A DNA stretch of 64,000 nucleotides from Mesorhizobium sp. J8 (GTDB lineage: Bacteria; Pseudomonadota; Alphaproteobacteria; Rhizobiales; Rhizobiaceae): assembly GCF_016591715.1 (NCBI RefSeq), contig NZ_AP024109.1, forward strand, positions 6,074,001 through 6,138,000, in the 5' to 3' direction. This document shows positions 43,131 through 52,209 of the stretch, piece after piece; the stretch's first letter is position 1; every line of letters starts with the position of its first letter. Made by a program: the position numbers and the translations under genes. The notes under the pieces were generated by a model. The model worked only from the letters and a program-made list of their open reading frames with translations, was not told the DNA's origin and searched no databases.

Positions 43131-46100
43131 GCTTCTCCGACCTTTTCATCCGCCGGCCGGTGCTCTCGACGGTGCTGGCCTGCATGATCCTGCTTCTGGG
43201 CTTCCAGGGCATTTTCAGCTTGTCGATCCGCCAGTATCCGAAGGTCGACGAGACGGCGATCACCATCACCACGGCCTATCCGGGCGCCAGCGCCGACCTG
43301 ATCCAGGGCTTCATATCGGCGCCGATCGCGCGCGCCGTCGCCTCGACCGAAAACATCGACTACGTCACCTCGTCCAGCCGTCCGTCCTCAAGCACGGTGA
43401 CGGTGCAGATGAAGCTCGGCTCCAATCCGGACGTCGCGCTCGCCGAGGTGTTGTCCAAGGTCCAGGGTGTGCGCGGCACCTTGCCGGAGGCATCCAAGGA
43501 TCCCGTCATCGTCAAAGGCACCGGGCAGCAGTTCGCGATGATGTACATCTCGATGCAGAACCCGAACATGACGAAGGAGCAGCTCACCGAATATATCGAG
43601 CGCGTCATCCGGCCTCGCATCTCGACCGTGGAGGGCGTCGCCGACGTCCAGATCTTCGGCGCCCAGGAATATTCCATGCGCATCTGGATCGACCCGGTCC
43701 GGCTCGCCGCGCGCGGCGCCACGGCGGTGGACGTGCTGACGGCCATCAACAACTCGAACTTCCTGTCGGCGCCCGGCAACACCGAGAACGAATATGTGGT
43801 GTCCTCGATCACCGTGCATTCGACCCTGCAGACGCCCGAGGCCTTCGCGCAGTTGCCGGTTCGCTCGACCAACGGCGAGGTTGTCCGCCTGCGCGATGTC
43901 GCGCGGATCGAGCTCGGTGCGAAGAACACCGACACCAGGGTGAGCTTCAACGGCAAGCCGGGAACCTTCCTGGCCATCTTCCCGACGCCGGCGGCGAACC
44001 CGCTGACGACGGCGGCGGCGCTCACCAAACTCGTGCCGCAAATCCAGGACACGCTGCCGAAAGGCATGACGATCGAGATCGTCTACGACGCCACGGGCCA
44101 GATCAGCGCCTCGATCGAGGAAGTGTTCAAGACCATCGGCGAGGCCGTCGCCATCGTCATCGTGGTGATCCTTCTCTTCCTCGGCTCGTTCCGCTCGGTG
44201 ATGATGCCGATCGTCACCATCCCGCTGTCGCTGATCGGCGTCTGCTTCCTTTTGTTCGCGGTCGGCTACTCGATCAACCTTCTGTCGCTGCTGGCCATGG
44301 TGCTGGCGATCGGCCTTGTCGTCGACGACGCCATCGTGGTGGTGGAGAACATCCACCGCCACATGGAGGAGGATCACATGTCGCCGATGCAGGCGGCATT
44401 CAACGGCATGCGCGAGATCGCGACGGCCATCGTGGCGATGACCATCACGCTGGCAGCCGTGTTTGCCCCGCTGGCCTTCACCGGCGGCTTGACCGGCGCG
44501 CTGTTCCGCGAATTCGCGGTGACGCTGGCCGGCTCCGTGGTGCTGTCGGGCCTGATCGCCATGACGATCACGCCGATGATGTCGGCGCGTTTGCTGAAGC
44601 CGGGCCAGCACGGCCGCTTCCAGCGCATCGTCGACGGTACGTTCACGCGCGTCGAGCGCGTTTATGAACGGGCCGTCACCGCTTCGCTCAGGAACCGGCC
44701 GGTGACGCTGATCATCGTCGTCGCGCTTGTCGCCCTCACCGGCTTCATGTTCACCAAGACATCGACCGAGTTGGCGCCTGAGGAAGATCAGGGCTTCCTG
44801 CTGTCGCTGGTGACCGCGCCGCGCTATGCGACGTCGGATTACACGGAGACCTATGTCAATCAGATCCTGGGGCTCGTGAAGGACATCCCGGAGACCCGGG
44901 CGCAGTTCTCGGCCGTTGCCTTCGGCGGCGCCACCAACAGCGCCTTCGTCGGTTTCGCCTTCAAGGACTGGGCCGACCGCAAGCGCAACTCGAAGGAACT
45001 GCAGGCCGACATCACCGCACGGCTCGCCAAGGTCGCCGGCGTTCAGGCCTTCGTCTTCGCGCCGCCGACGCTGCCCGGTTCCGGCGGCGGCCTGCCGATT
45101 TCCATGGTCGTGCGCTCCACCGGCGATCCCTCGGAAGTCTTCGAGCAGGCGGAGAAGATCAAGAACAAGGCGCAGGCCTCAGGCCGCTTCATCGTCGTGC
45201 AGAACTCGATGGCCTACGATGCGCCGCAAGTGACCGTCACCATCGATCGCGAGCGCGCGGCGGCTTTGAACCTGCCGATTGCCGATATCGGCAACACATT
45301 GACGCTGCTGGTCGGCGGCGCCGAGGTGGCGCAGTTCGATCGTGATTCCAACAGCTACGACATCATCCCGCAGGTGCCGCAGGAATTCCGCGACAATCCC
45401 GAGAAGCTCGGCGAGTATTTCGTCCGCAGCGTCGACGGCAAGATGGTGCCGCTGTCGGCGGTCGTGAAGATTTCGACCAATGCCTCGCCGGCGGCCATCG
45501 AACAGTTCAACCAGCTGAACTCCTCGACGATCTCGGCCCTGCCTCTGCCCGGCGTGACCACCGGCGACGGCCTGAAAGTGCTGGAGGATCTCGCCAGGGA
45601 GACCCTTCCCGACACCTTCTTCGTCGACTATTCCGGCCAGTCGCGGCAGGAGAAGGAGCAGGGCAACACCATCCTGATCGCCTTCGCCGCGGCCGTCATC
45701 GTCATCTACCTGGTGCTGGCGGCCCAGTTCGAGAGCTTCCGCGACCCGCTGATCATCATGATGGCGGTACCGCTGTCGATCTTCGGCGCGATCGTGCCGC
45801 TCAACATCGGGCTGGGGACGCTCAACATCTACACCCAGGTCGGCCTGATCACGCTGATCGGGTTGATCACCAAGCACGGCATTCTGCTGGTGGAATTCGC
45901 CAACCAGCAGCGGGAGATCCACGGCATGCGCCGCCGCGACGCCATCATCGCTTCGGCCAAGGTGCGCCTGCGGCCGATCCTGATGACCACGGCGGCCATG
46001 GCGCTGGGCGTCGTGCCGCTGATCGTCTCGAGCGGCGCGGGCGCGGCCGCGCGCTATTCGATGGGCCTGGTCATCTTCACCGGCATCTTGGTCGGCACGA

Positions 46101-46210
46101 TGTTCACGCTCTTCGTCGTGCCGATGTTCTACACCTTCATCGCCAGCAAGGACCTGCCGCACCTCGCCGAGAAGCCCGATCCGAAGCTGATGCCGGCGCT
46201 GCCGAGCTGA
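43127..46210 (+). CDS. RND multidrug efflux permease (HAE1 family)
   Basis: Inner-membrane proton-driven exporter of 1,027 residues with twelve predicted membrane segments and two large periplasmic domains. The proton-relay Asp pair is visible in GLVVDDAIVVVENIHRHME (about residues 401-402) and the matching Lys region of the second half in GLITKHGILLVEFANQ. The N-terminus FSDLFIRRPVLSTVLA is typical. The start overlaps the adaptor stop (ATGA). A rho-independent terminator follows 20 nt after the stop. Substrates cannot be read from sequence. Confidence 0.96.
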   Translation: MSFSDLFIRRPVLSTVLACMILLLGFQGIFSLSIRQYPKVDETAITITTAYPGASADLIQGFISAPIARAVASTENIDYVTSSSRPSSSTVTVQMKLGSNPDVALAEVLSKVQGVRGTLPEASKDPVIVKGTGQQFAMMYISMQNPNMTKEQLTEYIERVIRPRISTVEGVADVQIFGAQEYSMRIWIDPVRLAARGATAVDVLTAINNSNFLSAPGNTENEYVVSSITVHSTLQTPEAFAQLPVRSTNGEVVRLRDVARIELGAKNTDTRVSFNGKPGTFLAIFPTPAANPLTTAAALTKLVPQIQDTLPKGMTIEIVYDATGQISASIEEVFKTIGEAVAIVIVVILLFLGSFRSVMMPIVTIPLSLIGVCFLLFAVGYSINLLSLLAMVLAIGLVVDDAIVVVENIHRHMEEDHMSPMQAAFNGMREIATAIVAMTITLAAVFAPLAFTGGLTGALFREFAVTLAGSVVLSGLIAMTITPMMSARLLKPGQHGRFQRIVDGTFTRVERVYERAVTASLRNRPVTLIIVVALVALTGFMFTKTSTELAPEEDQGFLLSLVTAPRYATSDYTETYVNQILGLVKDIPETRAQFSAVAFGGATNSAFVGFAFKDWADRKRNSKELQADITARLAKVAGVQAFVFAPPTLPGSGGGLPISMVVRSTGDPSEVFEQAEKIKNKAQASGRFIVVQNSMAYDAPQVTVTIDRERAAALNLPIADIGNTLTLLVGGAEVAQFDRDSNSYDIIPQVPQEFRDNPEKLGEYFVRSVDGKMVPLSAVVKISTNASPAAIEQFNQLNSSTISALPLPGVTTGDGLKVLEDLARETLPDTFFVDYSGQSRQEKEQGNTILIAFAAAVIVIYLVLAAQFESFRDPLIIMMAVPLSIFGAIVPLNIGLGTLNIYTQVGLITLIGLITKHGILLVEFANQQREIHGMRRRDAIIASAKVRLRPILMTTAAMALGVVPLIVSSGAGAAARYSMGLVIFTGILVGTMFTLFVVPMFYTFIASKDLPHLAEKPDPKLMPALPS

Positions 46211-46230
46211 GAAAGCGACGAACCGAAAGC

Positions 46231-46262
46231 AAAAGAGGCCGGAAATCCCGGCCTCTTTTTTT
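46231..46262 (+). terminator. Rho-independent terminator of the RND operon
   Basis: A 10-bp stem AAGAGGCCGG/CCGGCCTCTT with a 5-nt loop is followed by a run of seven T. It lies 20 nt after the pump gene stop. Confidence 0.92.
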
Positions 46263-46290
46263 GGCGGTCGCCTCACGGCTTCGGCGCTGA

Positions 46291-46334
46291 GCAATTCCAG
46301 GAAAAGCGTATAACGGCTTTCCGTCAGGAATTGC
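46291..46334. repeat. Dispersed palindromic repeat, copy 2
   Basis: GCAATTCCAGGAAAAGCGTA ... GGAATTGC matches copy 1 at 39190 in both arms and the GAAAA/TTTCC interior. It lies between the terminator and the convergent L,D-transpeptidase gene. Confidence 0.7.
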
Positions 46335-46388
46335 GTCTCACAAACCGCGCGGAAGGCGGCAACCGGCCAGCTACTTTATCCCGGCGCG

Positions 46389-46844
46389 TCACTTCACGAT
46401 GAGGATGCTGGTGTTGCCGGGGCCGAACGCCTCGACCAACTGATAGAAATCAGCCGCCGCATCCGGATGCAGCCGCACGCAGCCATGCGAGGCGGGACGG
46501 CCGAGACGGCTGATGGCATAGGTGGCGTGGACGGCATAACCGCCGCTGAAGAACACCGAATGCGGCATCGGCGCGTTATCGTATTTCTTCGAATACCACA
46601 TCTCATGCATGCGGGTCGGCTTGAACGAACCGGTCGGCGTGATGTGCCTCCTGTCGCCGGTCGAGACTTTCCAGGTGTAGGTCGGGCGGCCATCGACCGT
46701 GACCTCCATGATCTGCTGCGACAGCGAAACCTTGGCCACGATCTGGTTGGCATGGGCGGCGTTGCCGGCGCCGAACAGCAGTGCAGCACCCGTGAGCGCG
46801 GCGGCGGTGATATTGATGAGCTTGGCGGAAATGGCGGTATGCAT
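46389..46844 (-). CDS. L,D-transpeptidase (small YkuD protein)
   Basis: Exported cell-wall enzyme of 151 residues that forms meso-DAP crosslinks or attaches proteins to peptidoglycan. A signal peptide covers residues 1-32 (ending AAHA). The YkuD core shows His106 in YAVHATYA and the catalytic SHGCVRL (Ser119, His120, Cys122) near the C-terminus. It is among the shortest of the family, with no LysM or other binding domain. The ATG follows AGAGGGA and begins the signal peptide; longer readings add 63 unlikely residues. Such minimal YkuD genes are multicopy in Rhizobiales. Confidence 0.93.
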   Translation of the reverse strand: MHTAISAKLINITAAALTGAALLFGAGNAAHANQIVAKVSLSQQIMEVTVDGRPTYTWKVSTGDRRHITPTGSFKPTRMHEMWYSKKYDNAPMPHSVFFSGGYAVHATYAISRLGRPASHGCVRLHPDAAADFYQLVEAFGPGNTSILIVK

Positions 46845-47194
46845 GACGATCCCTCTCTGTTTCTTGCCGGTCGCGCCGGCTTCAAATCGATGGGCTCTTA
46901 TCGGGTCCGTCCGTTTCAGACCTATTTCGCTTGATGCTCGTTTCTGTTTCGGATCGGTTTCTACAAGCTTATGGCGAGGCCGGCTGAACGGCTCGGCGCG
47001 GCCTTTTCGAGACCAGGCGTTCAGGCGCCGCACAATGAGCTCGGATCAGGAACGAAAGTTCATTTCGCCTGTATATGAAAGATGCGGGGCCGTTTTCGAA
47101 ACCAATCTGCAACAAAGTGCAGCCACGGCGGCATGATCCGGATACAGGCCGGCGGCACATTTGACGCAACGGGAACAGACATCTGCAAACGAAA
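46845..47194. other. Intergenic region without a recognised gene
   Basis: This 350-nt divergent region separates the small L,D-transpeptidase from the small membrane protein. The only structure noted is a weak inverted repeat CGAAA-N5-TTTCG near 47054. Promoters for both sides must lie here but no consensus elements stand out. Confidence 0.6.
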
Positions 47195-47527
47195 ATGGGC
47201 AGGAAATCGAAACTCCGCTCCTGGCTTCTCGGGATCGGCGTCGCGGTGATCGTGCTCGGCGGCACCGGCTCGGTAGCCGGCAACCCGGCGACGACGCTGT
47301 CGGCGACGGGTACCGCCGAGGTTTCGACGCTGCACATGGTTCTGTTCATCGCCACGGTCTGGATTGTTTCCAGCCTGCGCGTCCACCGGCTGAAGGCCCT
47401 CTGGCGGGTCGGCCGTCGGCTGATGAGGACGCGCGGCCCCTCCGGCTACTTGCTGCCGAGAGGACCGAAGGCCCGCGCCGCAGCGGGGGGCTCCGTCAGC
47501 GGCGCGGGCGCTTCGGGAGTTTCCTGA
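47195..47527 (+). CDS. Small membrane protein of unknown function
   Basis: Hypothetical protein of 110 residues. It has a basic N-terminus, a hydrophobic segment at about 9-25 (WLLGIGVAVIVLGGTGS), a second at about 46-60 (LHMVLFIATVWIVSS) and a basic, Gly/Ser/Ala-rich C-terminus. The pattern fits a two-pass membrane protein of the DUF5670 or lipocalin-leader size class, but no family can be named with confidence. A second very small membrane-protein frame follows 30 nt later in the same direction, so the two may form a unit. Confidence 0.55.
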   Translation: MGRKSKLRSWLLGIGVAVIVLGGTGSVAGNPATTLSATGTAEVSTLHMVLFIATVWIVSSLRVHRLKALWRVGRRLMRTRGPSGYLLPRGPKARAAAGGSVSGAGASGVS

Positions 47528-47557
47528 AGCACTGACGATCGAGATTGGGAATACGAC

Positions 47558-47722
47558 ATGAAGACGAACCTTGCCGCCTCGGTGCTTTCCGCGCTTCTCT
47601 ACGCGCAGGGCCTGCTCGGCTTCGCCGCGCTGGCAACGGTGCTGCTGAAGGAGCGCACCCCGGTTGAAATGACCGTCAGCGCCAACCTTCCAACTGGACC
47701 CTCGGTCGTCGTGGTGCGCTGA
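47558..47722 (+). CDS. 54-residue single-pass membrane peptide
   Basis: Short frame beginning MKTNLAASVLSALLYAQGLL, with one hydrophobic segment at about 5-30, then KERTPVEMTVSANLPTGPSV and a Val-rich end. GGGA lies seven nt before the ATG. The codon pattern is strongly third-position G/C like its neighbours, which supports coding. It has no recognised homologue and follows the 110-residue membrane protein by 30 nt. It ends 69 nt from the convergent response-regulator gene. Confidence 0.5.
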   Translation: MKTNLAASVLSALLYAQGLLGFAALATVLLKERTPVEMTVSANLPTGPSVVVVR

Positions 47723-47791
47723 GCGCCGGACATTGGATGACCATCGCCCAAAATGATCACCGCTTTCGTGAATCCGATGCTCGACCTGAAC

Positions 47792-48502
47792 TCACTCGTT
47801 GCGCGAGAGCGGCGGATCGAAACGATAGCCGGCGCCGCGGATGGTGGTGATGGTCTCGGTGTCGAGCTTGCGGCGCAGCCGCACGATGCGCGAATCGATC
47901 GAACGGTCGAAAGCGTCGGCATTCTCGGCCGGCGCCGCGGCAATGATGTCGTCGCGCGTCAGCACCTTGCGCGGACTCGCCAGGAACAGCTTCAGCAGCG
48001 CCACCTGGCCGGGAGAAAGCTGCTCCTCCGTGCCCGAGCGATGCATCACCATGGCCGACCGCAGATCGACGGTGGCGTTTTCCAGCACGATCAGTTCCCC
48101 TGCCGCCCGGCCGCGTCTCATCAGCAGGCCGCCGATCCGCGCGGCAAGCTCGCGCACGTTGAGCGGACTTTCGATGACGTCTGCGGCACCGAGTTCGAGC
48201 GCCAGCACCTTGTCGACGAGGTCGCGCGGCCGGCAGATCAGGATGAAATCAGGACCGCCCTCGCCACCTCCGCCCTGGCTACTGTAACGCCTGAGAAGTT
48301 CGCGCCCCTCGGCCTGGGTGACCTCATCGCCGACCACGACGACATCGATACCGCCGGCCGAAAGCAGCGTCTCCGCCTCCCAGGGCTGGCGCGCCTGGCG
48401 CACGTCGTGCCCGCGCCGCTCGAGATGGTCGGCGAGATCGCCGGCCACCACCTCGGCGACGGACACAAGCGCAATGACGGATCGTGCGGCCATTTTCTCC
48501 AC
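47792..48502 (-). CDS. OmpR-type regulator with degenerate receiver domain
   Basis: Transcription factor of 236 residues with an N-terminal receiver-like domain (about 8-128) and a C-terminal OmpR winged helix (about 140-232, including VLTRDDIIAAA and the SRIVRLRRKLDTE recognition region). Aligned by eye with the neighbouring normal receiver, the acidic pair EDE is replaced by VAE, the phospho-acceptor Asp by Gly58 (VVVVGDE), and the conserved Lys by Ser112 (VIESPLN). It is therefore unlikely to be phosphorylated in the usual way. The DNA-binding domain looks intact. It is divergent from the canonical response regulator at 48587. Confidence 0.85.
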   Translation of the reverse strand: MEKMAARSVIALVSVAEVVAGDLADHLERRGHDVRQARQPWEAETLLSAGGIDVVVVGDEVTQAEGRELLRRYSSQGGGGEGGPDFILICRPRDLVDKVLALELGAADVIESPLNVRELAARIGGLLMRRGRAAGELIVLENATVDLRSAMVMHRSGTEEQLSPGQVALLKLFLASPRKVLTRDDIIAAAPAENADAFDRSIDSRIVRLRRKLDTETITTIRGAGYRFDPPLSRNE

Positions 48503-48586
48503 CCCGCCACAGACAACTCGAGATGAGTGCTGGACATCATGTTTATACCCAATCTACTTTCCGCTGAAAGCGGGAGCGAGCGCGTC

Positions 48587-49315
48587 GTGAAGGCACGCAT
48601 CATCGTCGTCGAGGACGAACCGGATCTGAGGGAGGCCGTGGCCGAGTATCTCGGCGCCAGCGGCTATGACGTCGTGACGGCCGAGAATGCCGTGGCGGCG
48701 CGCGCGCTGTTCGAAGCGCAGCCCTTCCACCTTGCCATCCTCGACATCGCCATGCCCGGCGAGGACGGGCTGTCGCTCGGCCGCTGGCTGCGCTCCAAGA
48801 CCCAGATCGGCATCATCTACGCCACCGCCGCCGGCACAGCGCTCGACCGCATCGTCGGGCTGGAGCTCGGCGCCGACGATTACATCGTCAAGCCATATGA
48901 ATTGCGCGAGGTGCTGGCGCGGGTGCGCAGCGTTTTGCGCCGCGTGCCGCAACCGGCCGAGCCGCAGGCGCGGAAGGCCGAAGCCGGCAATCGCCGCTTC
49001 ATGAATTTCGGCGGCTTCCAGGCCGATTTCGACGGCCGCCTGGTCACCACCGCCAACGGCGCGGTGATCGAGATGGCCAAGAGCGAGTTCGATGTGCTCG
49101 AGGTTTTCCTCACCCGCGCCAACCGGCTCCTGACGCGGGCAGCGATTTCGGAAGCGATCGGCTTCGTCGAGGATCCGGAATCCTCGCGTGCGGTCGACAT
49201 CCGCATCATGCGGTTGCGAAAGAAGATCGAGGCCGACCCCGCCAATCCGAAATTCCTGCGCACGGTGCGCGGCGAAGGCTATATCTTCTCGCTGCCGAGT
49301 GGCGACGCCAATTAG
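48587..49315 (+). CDS. OmpR-family response regulator
   Basis: Two-component response regulator of 242 residues. The receiver (residues about 3-118) has the acidic pair in VVEDEPDL, phospho-acceptor Asp in AILDIAMPGEDG, Thr in YATAAG and Lys in YIVKPYELRE, all canonical. The C-terminal winged helix ends RTVRGEGYIFSLP. The GTG start begins the beta-1 strand, with GGAG ten nt upstream; in-frame ATG codons 48 and 60 nt earlier would add non-conserved residues. The hybrid kinase gene is 130 nt downstream in the same direction and is the likely partner. Confidence 0.92.
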   Translation: MKARIIVVEDEPDLREAVAEYLGASGYDVVTAENAVAARALFEAQPFHLAILDIAMPGEDGLSLGRWLRSKTQIGIIYATAAGTALDRIVGLELGADDYIVKPYELREVLARVRSVLRRVPQPAEPQARKAEAGNRRFMNFGGFQADFDGRLVTTANGAVIEMAKSEFDVLEVFLTRANRLLTRAAISEAIGFVEDPESSRAVDIRIMRLRKKIEADPANPKFLRTVRGEGYIFSLPSGDAN

Positions 49316-49354
49316 AATGGCGTGAAACGGCCGGGCTGGGCGCCTTGGCCGTAG

Positions 49355-49380
49355 CCTTCCGTCCGAAATTGCGTCAAAAC
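49355..49380. repeat. Partial copy of the dispersed palindromic repeat
   Basis: CCTTCCGTCCGAAATTGCGT followed by CAAAAC matches the right arm of copies 1 and 2 with one mismatch. The left arm is absent. It lies between the response regulator and the kinase. Confidence 0.5.
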
Positions 49381-49445
49381 AAAAAGGAAAGAGCGGTTCC
49401 CGTGGAACGGAGGGACACTCTGAACGACCGGCGTCCCGGCCAGGT

Positions 49446-51560
49446 ATGACCATGACTGCTGATGCAGCACGCACCGATATGCATGGCTCGCGTCCGGGCG
49501 GCGCCGCGATGGCGGCAGTCCATGTCGTGCGCCGCCTGCGCGAGGCAGGCGACTGGCAGCGCGAGATGGACGACATATTGGGGACGGTCTGCCGCAAGAT
49601 GGAATGCCAGCGCGGCATCCTCTTTCGCCTGCGTGAATTGCCGGGCCAAGGCTTTGCCCAGTCCGTCGCCGCCTATTGGATCGACCCTGATTTCGGCGGC
49701 GAGCTGGCCTCGCCCACGGTGATCGTGCAGTCGATCATCAACTCGGATTCCTTGCTGGAGCGGCTGCAGGAAGACGAGCGGCAAGGCAAGATCTTCTCCG
49801 GCCACACGCGCGACCTCGACGGCTTCCTGCGGGCCGACTTCGAGAAGCAGAACATCAAGTCGTTCCTGTCCGTCTCTGTTTTCGCGCATGGCCACCTCTG
49901 GGGCACGCTGGCCGTCAACGACTGCGTCGCCGAGCGTGAATGGACGGATGAGGAAGAGGCGACGCTGCACATCATCGCCTTGGCCATCGGCGACGCCATC
50001 GAGCGCTCGCCATCCGAGGCGCACGCCAGCGAGGTGATCCGCCGCACCATGCTGCAGGCCTCGCTGGACGCCATCATCGTCATCGACGAGACGGGCTCGA
50101 TCATCGAGTTCAATCCCGCCGCCGAGAAGATGTTCGGCTTCCAGCGCAGCGCCATCCTGGGCAAGGACCTGCTCGATACCATCGTTCCGGTTTACTACCG
50201 CAAAGGCTATGCCTCCGGCGCCGAATACATGGCCGGCCGAGGCGCGCCGATGGTCGGCCAGCGGCTGGAGACCGTCACCCAGAACGCCGCTGGCGAGATC
50301 TTCCCGATCGAGCTGACGGCGACCGAGATGCGCGTTGCCGACCGCCGCCTGATCTTCGGCTCGATCCGCGACCTGCGTGAAAAGCTGCAGGCCGAGGAGG
50401 AGATCAACCGACAGCGCGAGAAGCTGCACCAGAACGAGAAGATGGCGGCGATGGGCTCGCTGCTTGCCGGCGTCTCGCATGAGCTCAACAACCCGCTGGC
50501 GGTGGTGGTGGCGCAGTCGACGTTGCTGCATGAATTCGCCGGCGACCCGCAGACCAAAGTGCGCGCCGAGAAGGTGCGCGCCGCCGCGGAGCGATGCGGT
50601 CGCATCGTCAAGAGCTTCCTGTCGATGGTGCGGCTGCACCCGACCGAACAGGCCGAGACGGATCTCAACCAGGTGATGCGCTCGGCGCTCGAGGTCACCG
50701 CCTACGGCGCGCGCTCCAGCGGCATCATCATCGACACCGATTTTGCCGACGGACCGCTGCTTGCCCTGGCCGACGCCGACCACATCACCCAGGTGGTGGC
50801 CAACTTTCTCATCAACAGCCAGCACGCGCTGGCCGGCATGCCCGGCGAGCGGCACATCAAGGTGCGGACCTTCCGCAACGAACACGGCAATCCGGGCTTC
50901 TCTGTCGAGGACAACGGCCCGGGCATTCCGGAAGCGATCCGCGCGCGCATCTTCGAGTCCTATTTCACCACCAAGCCGGTCGGCGTCGGCACCGGCATCG
51001 GCCTGTCGATCTCGAAATCGATCGTCGAGCGCCATCACGGCAGCATCCGGTTCGAGGAAGTGCAACCGAACGGCGCGCGCTTCGTCGTGCAATTGCCGGC
51101 GATCGCGGTCGGCGGCGCCAGGCCAGGCGAAGGCCCTGCGCGTTCGAGCGGGCTGCGCCATGCGCTGGTGATCGACGACGAGCCGGACGTCGCCGCCTCC
51201 TTGTCCGACATACTCGAGTTGATGGGCGTGAAGTCGCGCGTCGTGGCAAGCTGGACATCGGCGGCCGACGTGTTGAACGGTCACATGCCGCCGGACATCG
51301 TCTTTTCCGATCTGCGCATGCCGGGCATCAGCGGTATTGCGATCTACCGCGAGCTGCTCGCGCAGCAGCCCCCGCTCGCCAAGCGCTTCGTGCTGGTGAC
51401 CGGCGACATGATCGGTGCCAAGGCCGAGATCGAAGCGCTGCCGCCGCAGCAGCGCCCGCATATACTGGAAAAGCCTTTCTCGACGCTCGACGTCCGCGGC
51501 ATCCTGTCGACGGTCGCCGACGAAGCCGCCGCCGCAGCCGACAACGGCGCGCATATCTGA
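49446..51560 (+). CDS. Hybrid sensor histidine kinase (GAF-PAS-HisKA-HATPase-REC)
   Basis: Soluble hybrid kinase of 704 residues with no membrane segment. Order of domains: a GAF domain (about 35-185), a PAS domain (about 200-312), a short coiled linker, HisKA with phospho-acceptor His345 in GVSHELNNP, an ATPase domain with N-box NFLINSQHA (about 453-461), G1 DNGPGIP and G2 GTGIGL, and a C-terminal receiver with Asp622 in FSDLRMPG and Lys676. A cytosolic signal is therefore likely. The start is either this ATG or one two codons later. It probably phosphorylates its own receiver and the response regulator encoded just upstream. Confidence 0.93.
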   Translation: MTMTADAARTDMHGSRPGGAAMAAVHVVRRLREAGDWQREMDDILGTVCRKMECQRGILFRLRELPGQGFAQSVAAYWIDPDFGGELASPTVIVQSIINSDSLLERLQEDERQGKIFSGHTRDLDGFLRADFEKQNIKSFLSVSVFAHGHLWGTLAVNDCVAEREWTDEEEATLHIIALAIGDAIERSPSEAHASEVIRRTMLQASLDAIIVIDETGSIIEFNPAAEKMFGFQRSAILGKDLLDTIVPVYYRKGYASGAEYMAGRGAPMVGQRLETVTQNAAGEIFPIELTATEMRVADRRLIFGSIRDLREKLQAEEEINRQREKLHQNEKMAAMGSLLAGVSHELNNPLAVVVAQSTLLHEFAGDPQTKVRAEKVRAAAERCGRIVKSFLSMVRLHPTEQAETDLNQVMRSALEVTAYGARSSGIIIDTDFADGPLLALADADHITQVVANFLINSQHALAGMPGERHIKVRTFRNEHGNPGFSVEDNGPGIPEAIRARIFESYFTTKPVGVGTGIGLSISKSIVERHHGSIRFEEVQPNGARFVVQLPAIAVGGARPGEGPARSSGLRHALVIDDEPDVAASLSDILELMGVKSRVVASWTSAADVLNGHMPPDIVFSDLRMPGISGIAIYRELLAQQPPLAKRFVLVTGDMIGAKAEIEALPPQQRPHILEKPFSTLDVRGILSTVADEAAAAADNGAHI

Positions 51561-51593
51561 GCCGAGATCGCACCACTGCAGGATCTGGTGAGA

Positions 51594-51709
51594 TTCAGGT
51601 CAAGCCGAGCCGAGAGTGGCGGTATCCGAGAACCGGAGCGGAGCGTACGAAAAGTACGTGAGCACCGGAAGCCAAGGACGCCGCCACTCGCAGGCCGGCT
51701 TCACCTGAA
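51594..51709. repeat. Compact mosaic palindromic element (RIME-like)
   Basis: A 116-bp nested inverted repeat: outer arms TTCAGGTCAAGCCG and CGGCTTCACCTGAA (one mismatch), middle arms AGTGGCGG/CCGCCACT, and an inner GTAC-gaaaa-GTAC hairpin flanked by ACCGG segments. The GAGAACCGGAGCG and GTACGTGAGCACCGG blocks resemble the intergenic mosaic elements of Rhizobiaceae. It lies after the kinase gene. Confidence 0.7.
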
Positions 51710-51723
51710 CATCGCCGGATCCG

Positions 51724-51763
51724 AAAAAAAGAGGCTCCCGACCCACTTTCGCGGCGGGAGCCT
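51724..51763 (-). terminator. Rho-independent terminator for the minus-strand small gene
   Basis: On the minus strand a 9-bp stem AGGCTCCCG/CGGGAGCCT with a 14-nt loop is followed by C and seven T. It lies 36 nt beyond the stop of the 136-residue gene and supports that gene being real. Confidence 0.85.
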
Positions 51764-51798
51764 GACTGGAGCGCAGGAGGGTGCGCTCAGGGGAGCTC

Positions 51799-52209
51799 TT
51801 AGAAAACGTTCGGCGTGTTGGTGAGCGGCGCGGCGTTGGCGATCATGCGCACCGCGCGTTCCCGGCGCTGGCCGGACTGTTCGGCGATGGCGCGCAGGCA
51901 ATCGAGGCTCTCGGCGCCCCAGTTCTGGCCCTTGCAGGCAAAGTCGACCGCGGATTCCGGCAGACGGGCGGTCTTGAGCGTGGTCTGCGCGCCCTCGATG
52001 ACATTGGCGGGCGGATTGATCGAGGCGAAAGCCGGGCCCGAGGCGGGTGCCGCCAGCATGCCGACGAAGGCGCAAGCGCCGATCGCCATGAACATCGCCA
52101 TCGGATGATCGCTGGCGCGCTGGCGCAACGCCAGCTTCGGCCGGCGGTCATTGCGCTCCGGACCATGCAGGCGGCGATCATTATCGGCGGTACGAACTTT
52201 CGCAAACAC
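51799..52209 (-). CDS. Small secreted or membrane-anchored hypothetical protein
   Basis: 136-residue protein of unknown function with a GTG start preceded by AAGGGA at a good distance. The first 33 residues are basic and polar, followed by a hydrophobic segment at about 36-60 (PMAMFMAIGACAFVGMLAAP), then a mostly helical domain containing two Cys (CKGQNWGAESLDCL) that could form a disulfide if exported. A strong terminator follows. It is monocistronic and divergent from the Rieske oxygenase gene with 478 nt between. Related short proteins occur widely in Rhizobiales by recollection, but no family name is certain. Confidence 0.7.
   Translation of the reverse strand: MFAKVRTADNDRRLHGPERNDRRPKLALRQRASDHPMAMFMAIGACAFVGMLAAPASGPAFASINPPANVIEGAQTTLKTARLPESAVDFACKGQNWGAESLDCLRAIAEQSGQRRERAVRMIANAAPLTNTPNVF

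Noticed and set aside
49374..51554. Very long open frame (726 codons) antisense to the hybrid kinase gene
   Set aside because: The plus-strand frame encodes clear GAF, PAS, HisKA, ATPase and receiver domains. The antisense frame gives Arg/Gly/Asp-rich sequence without domains, as expected from G/C-biased third positions.
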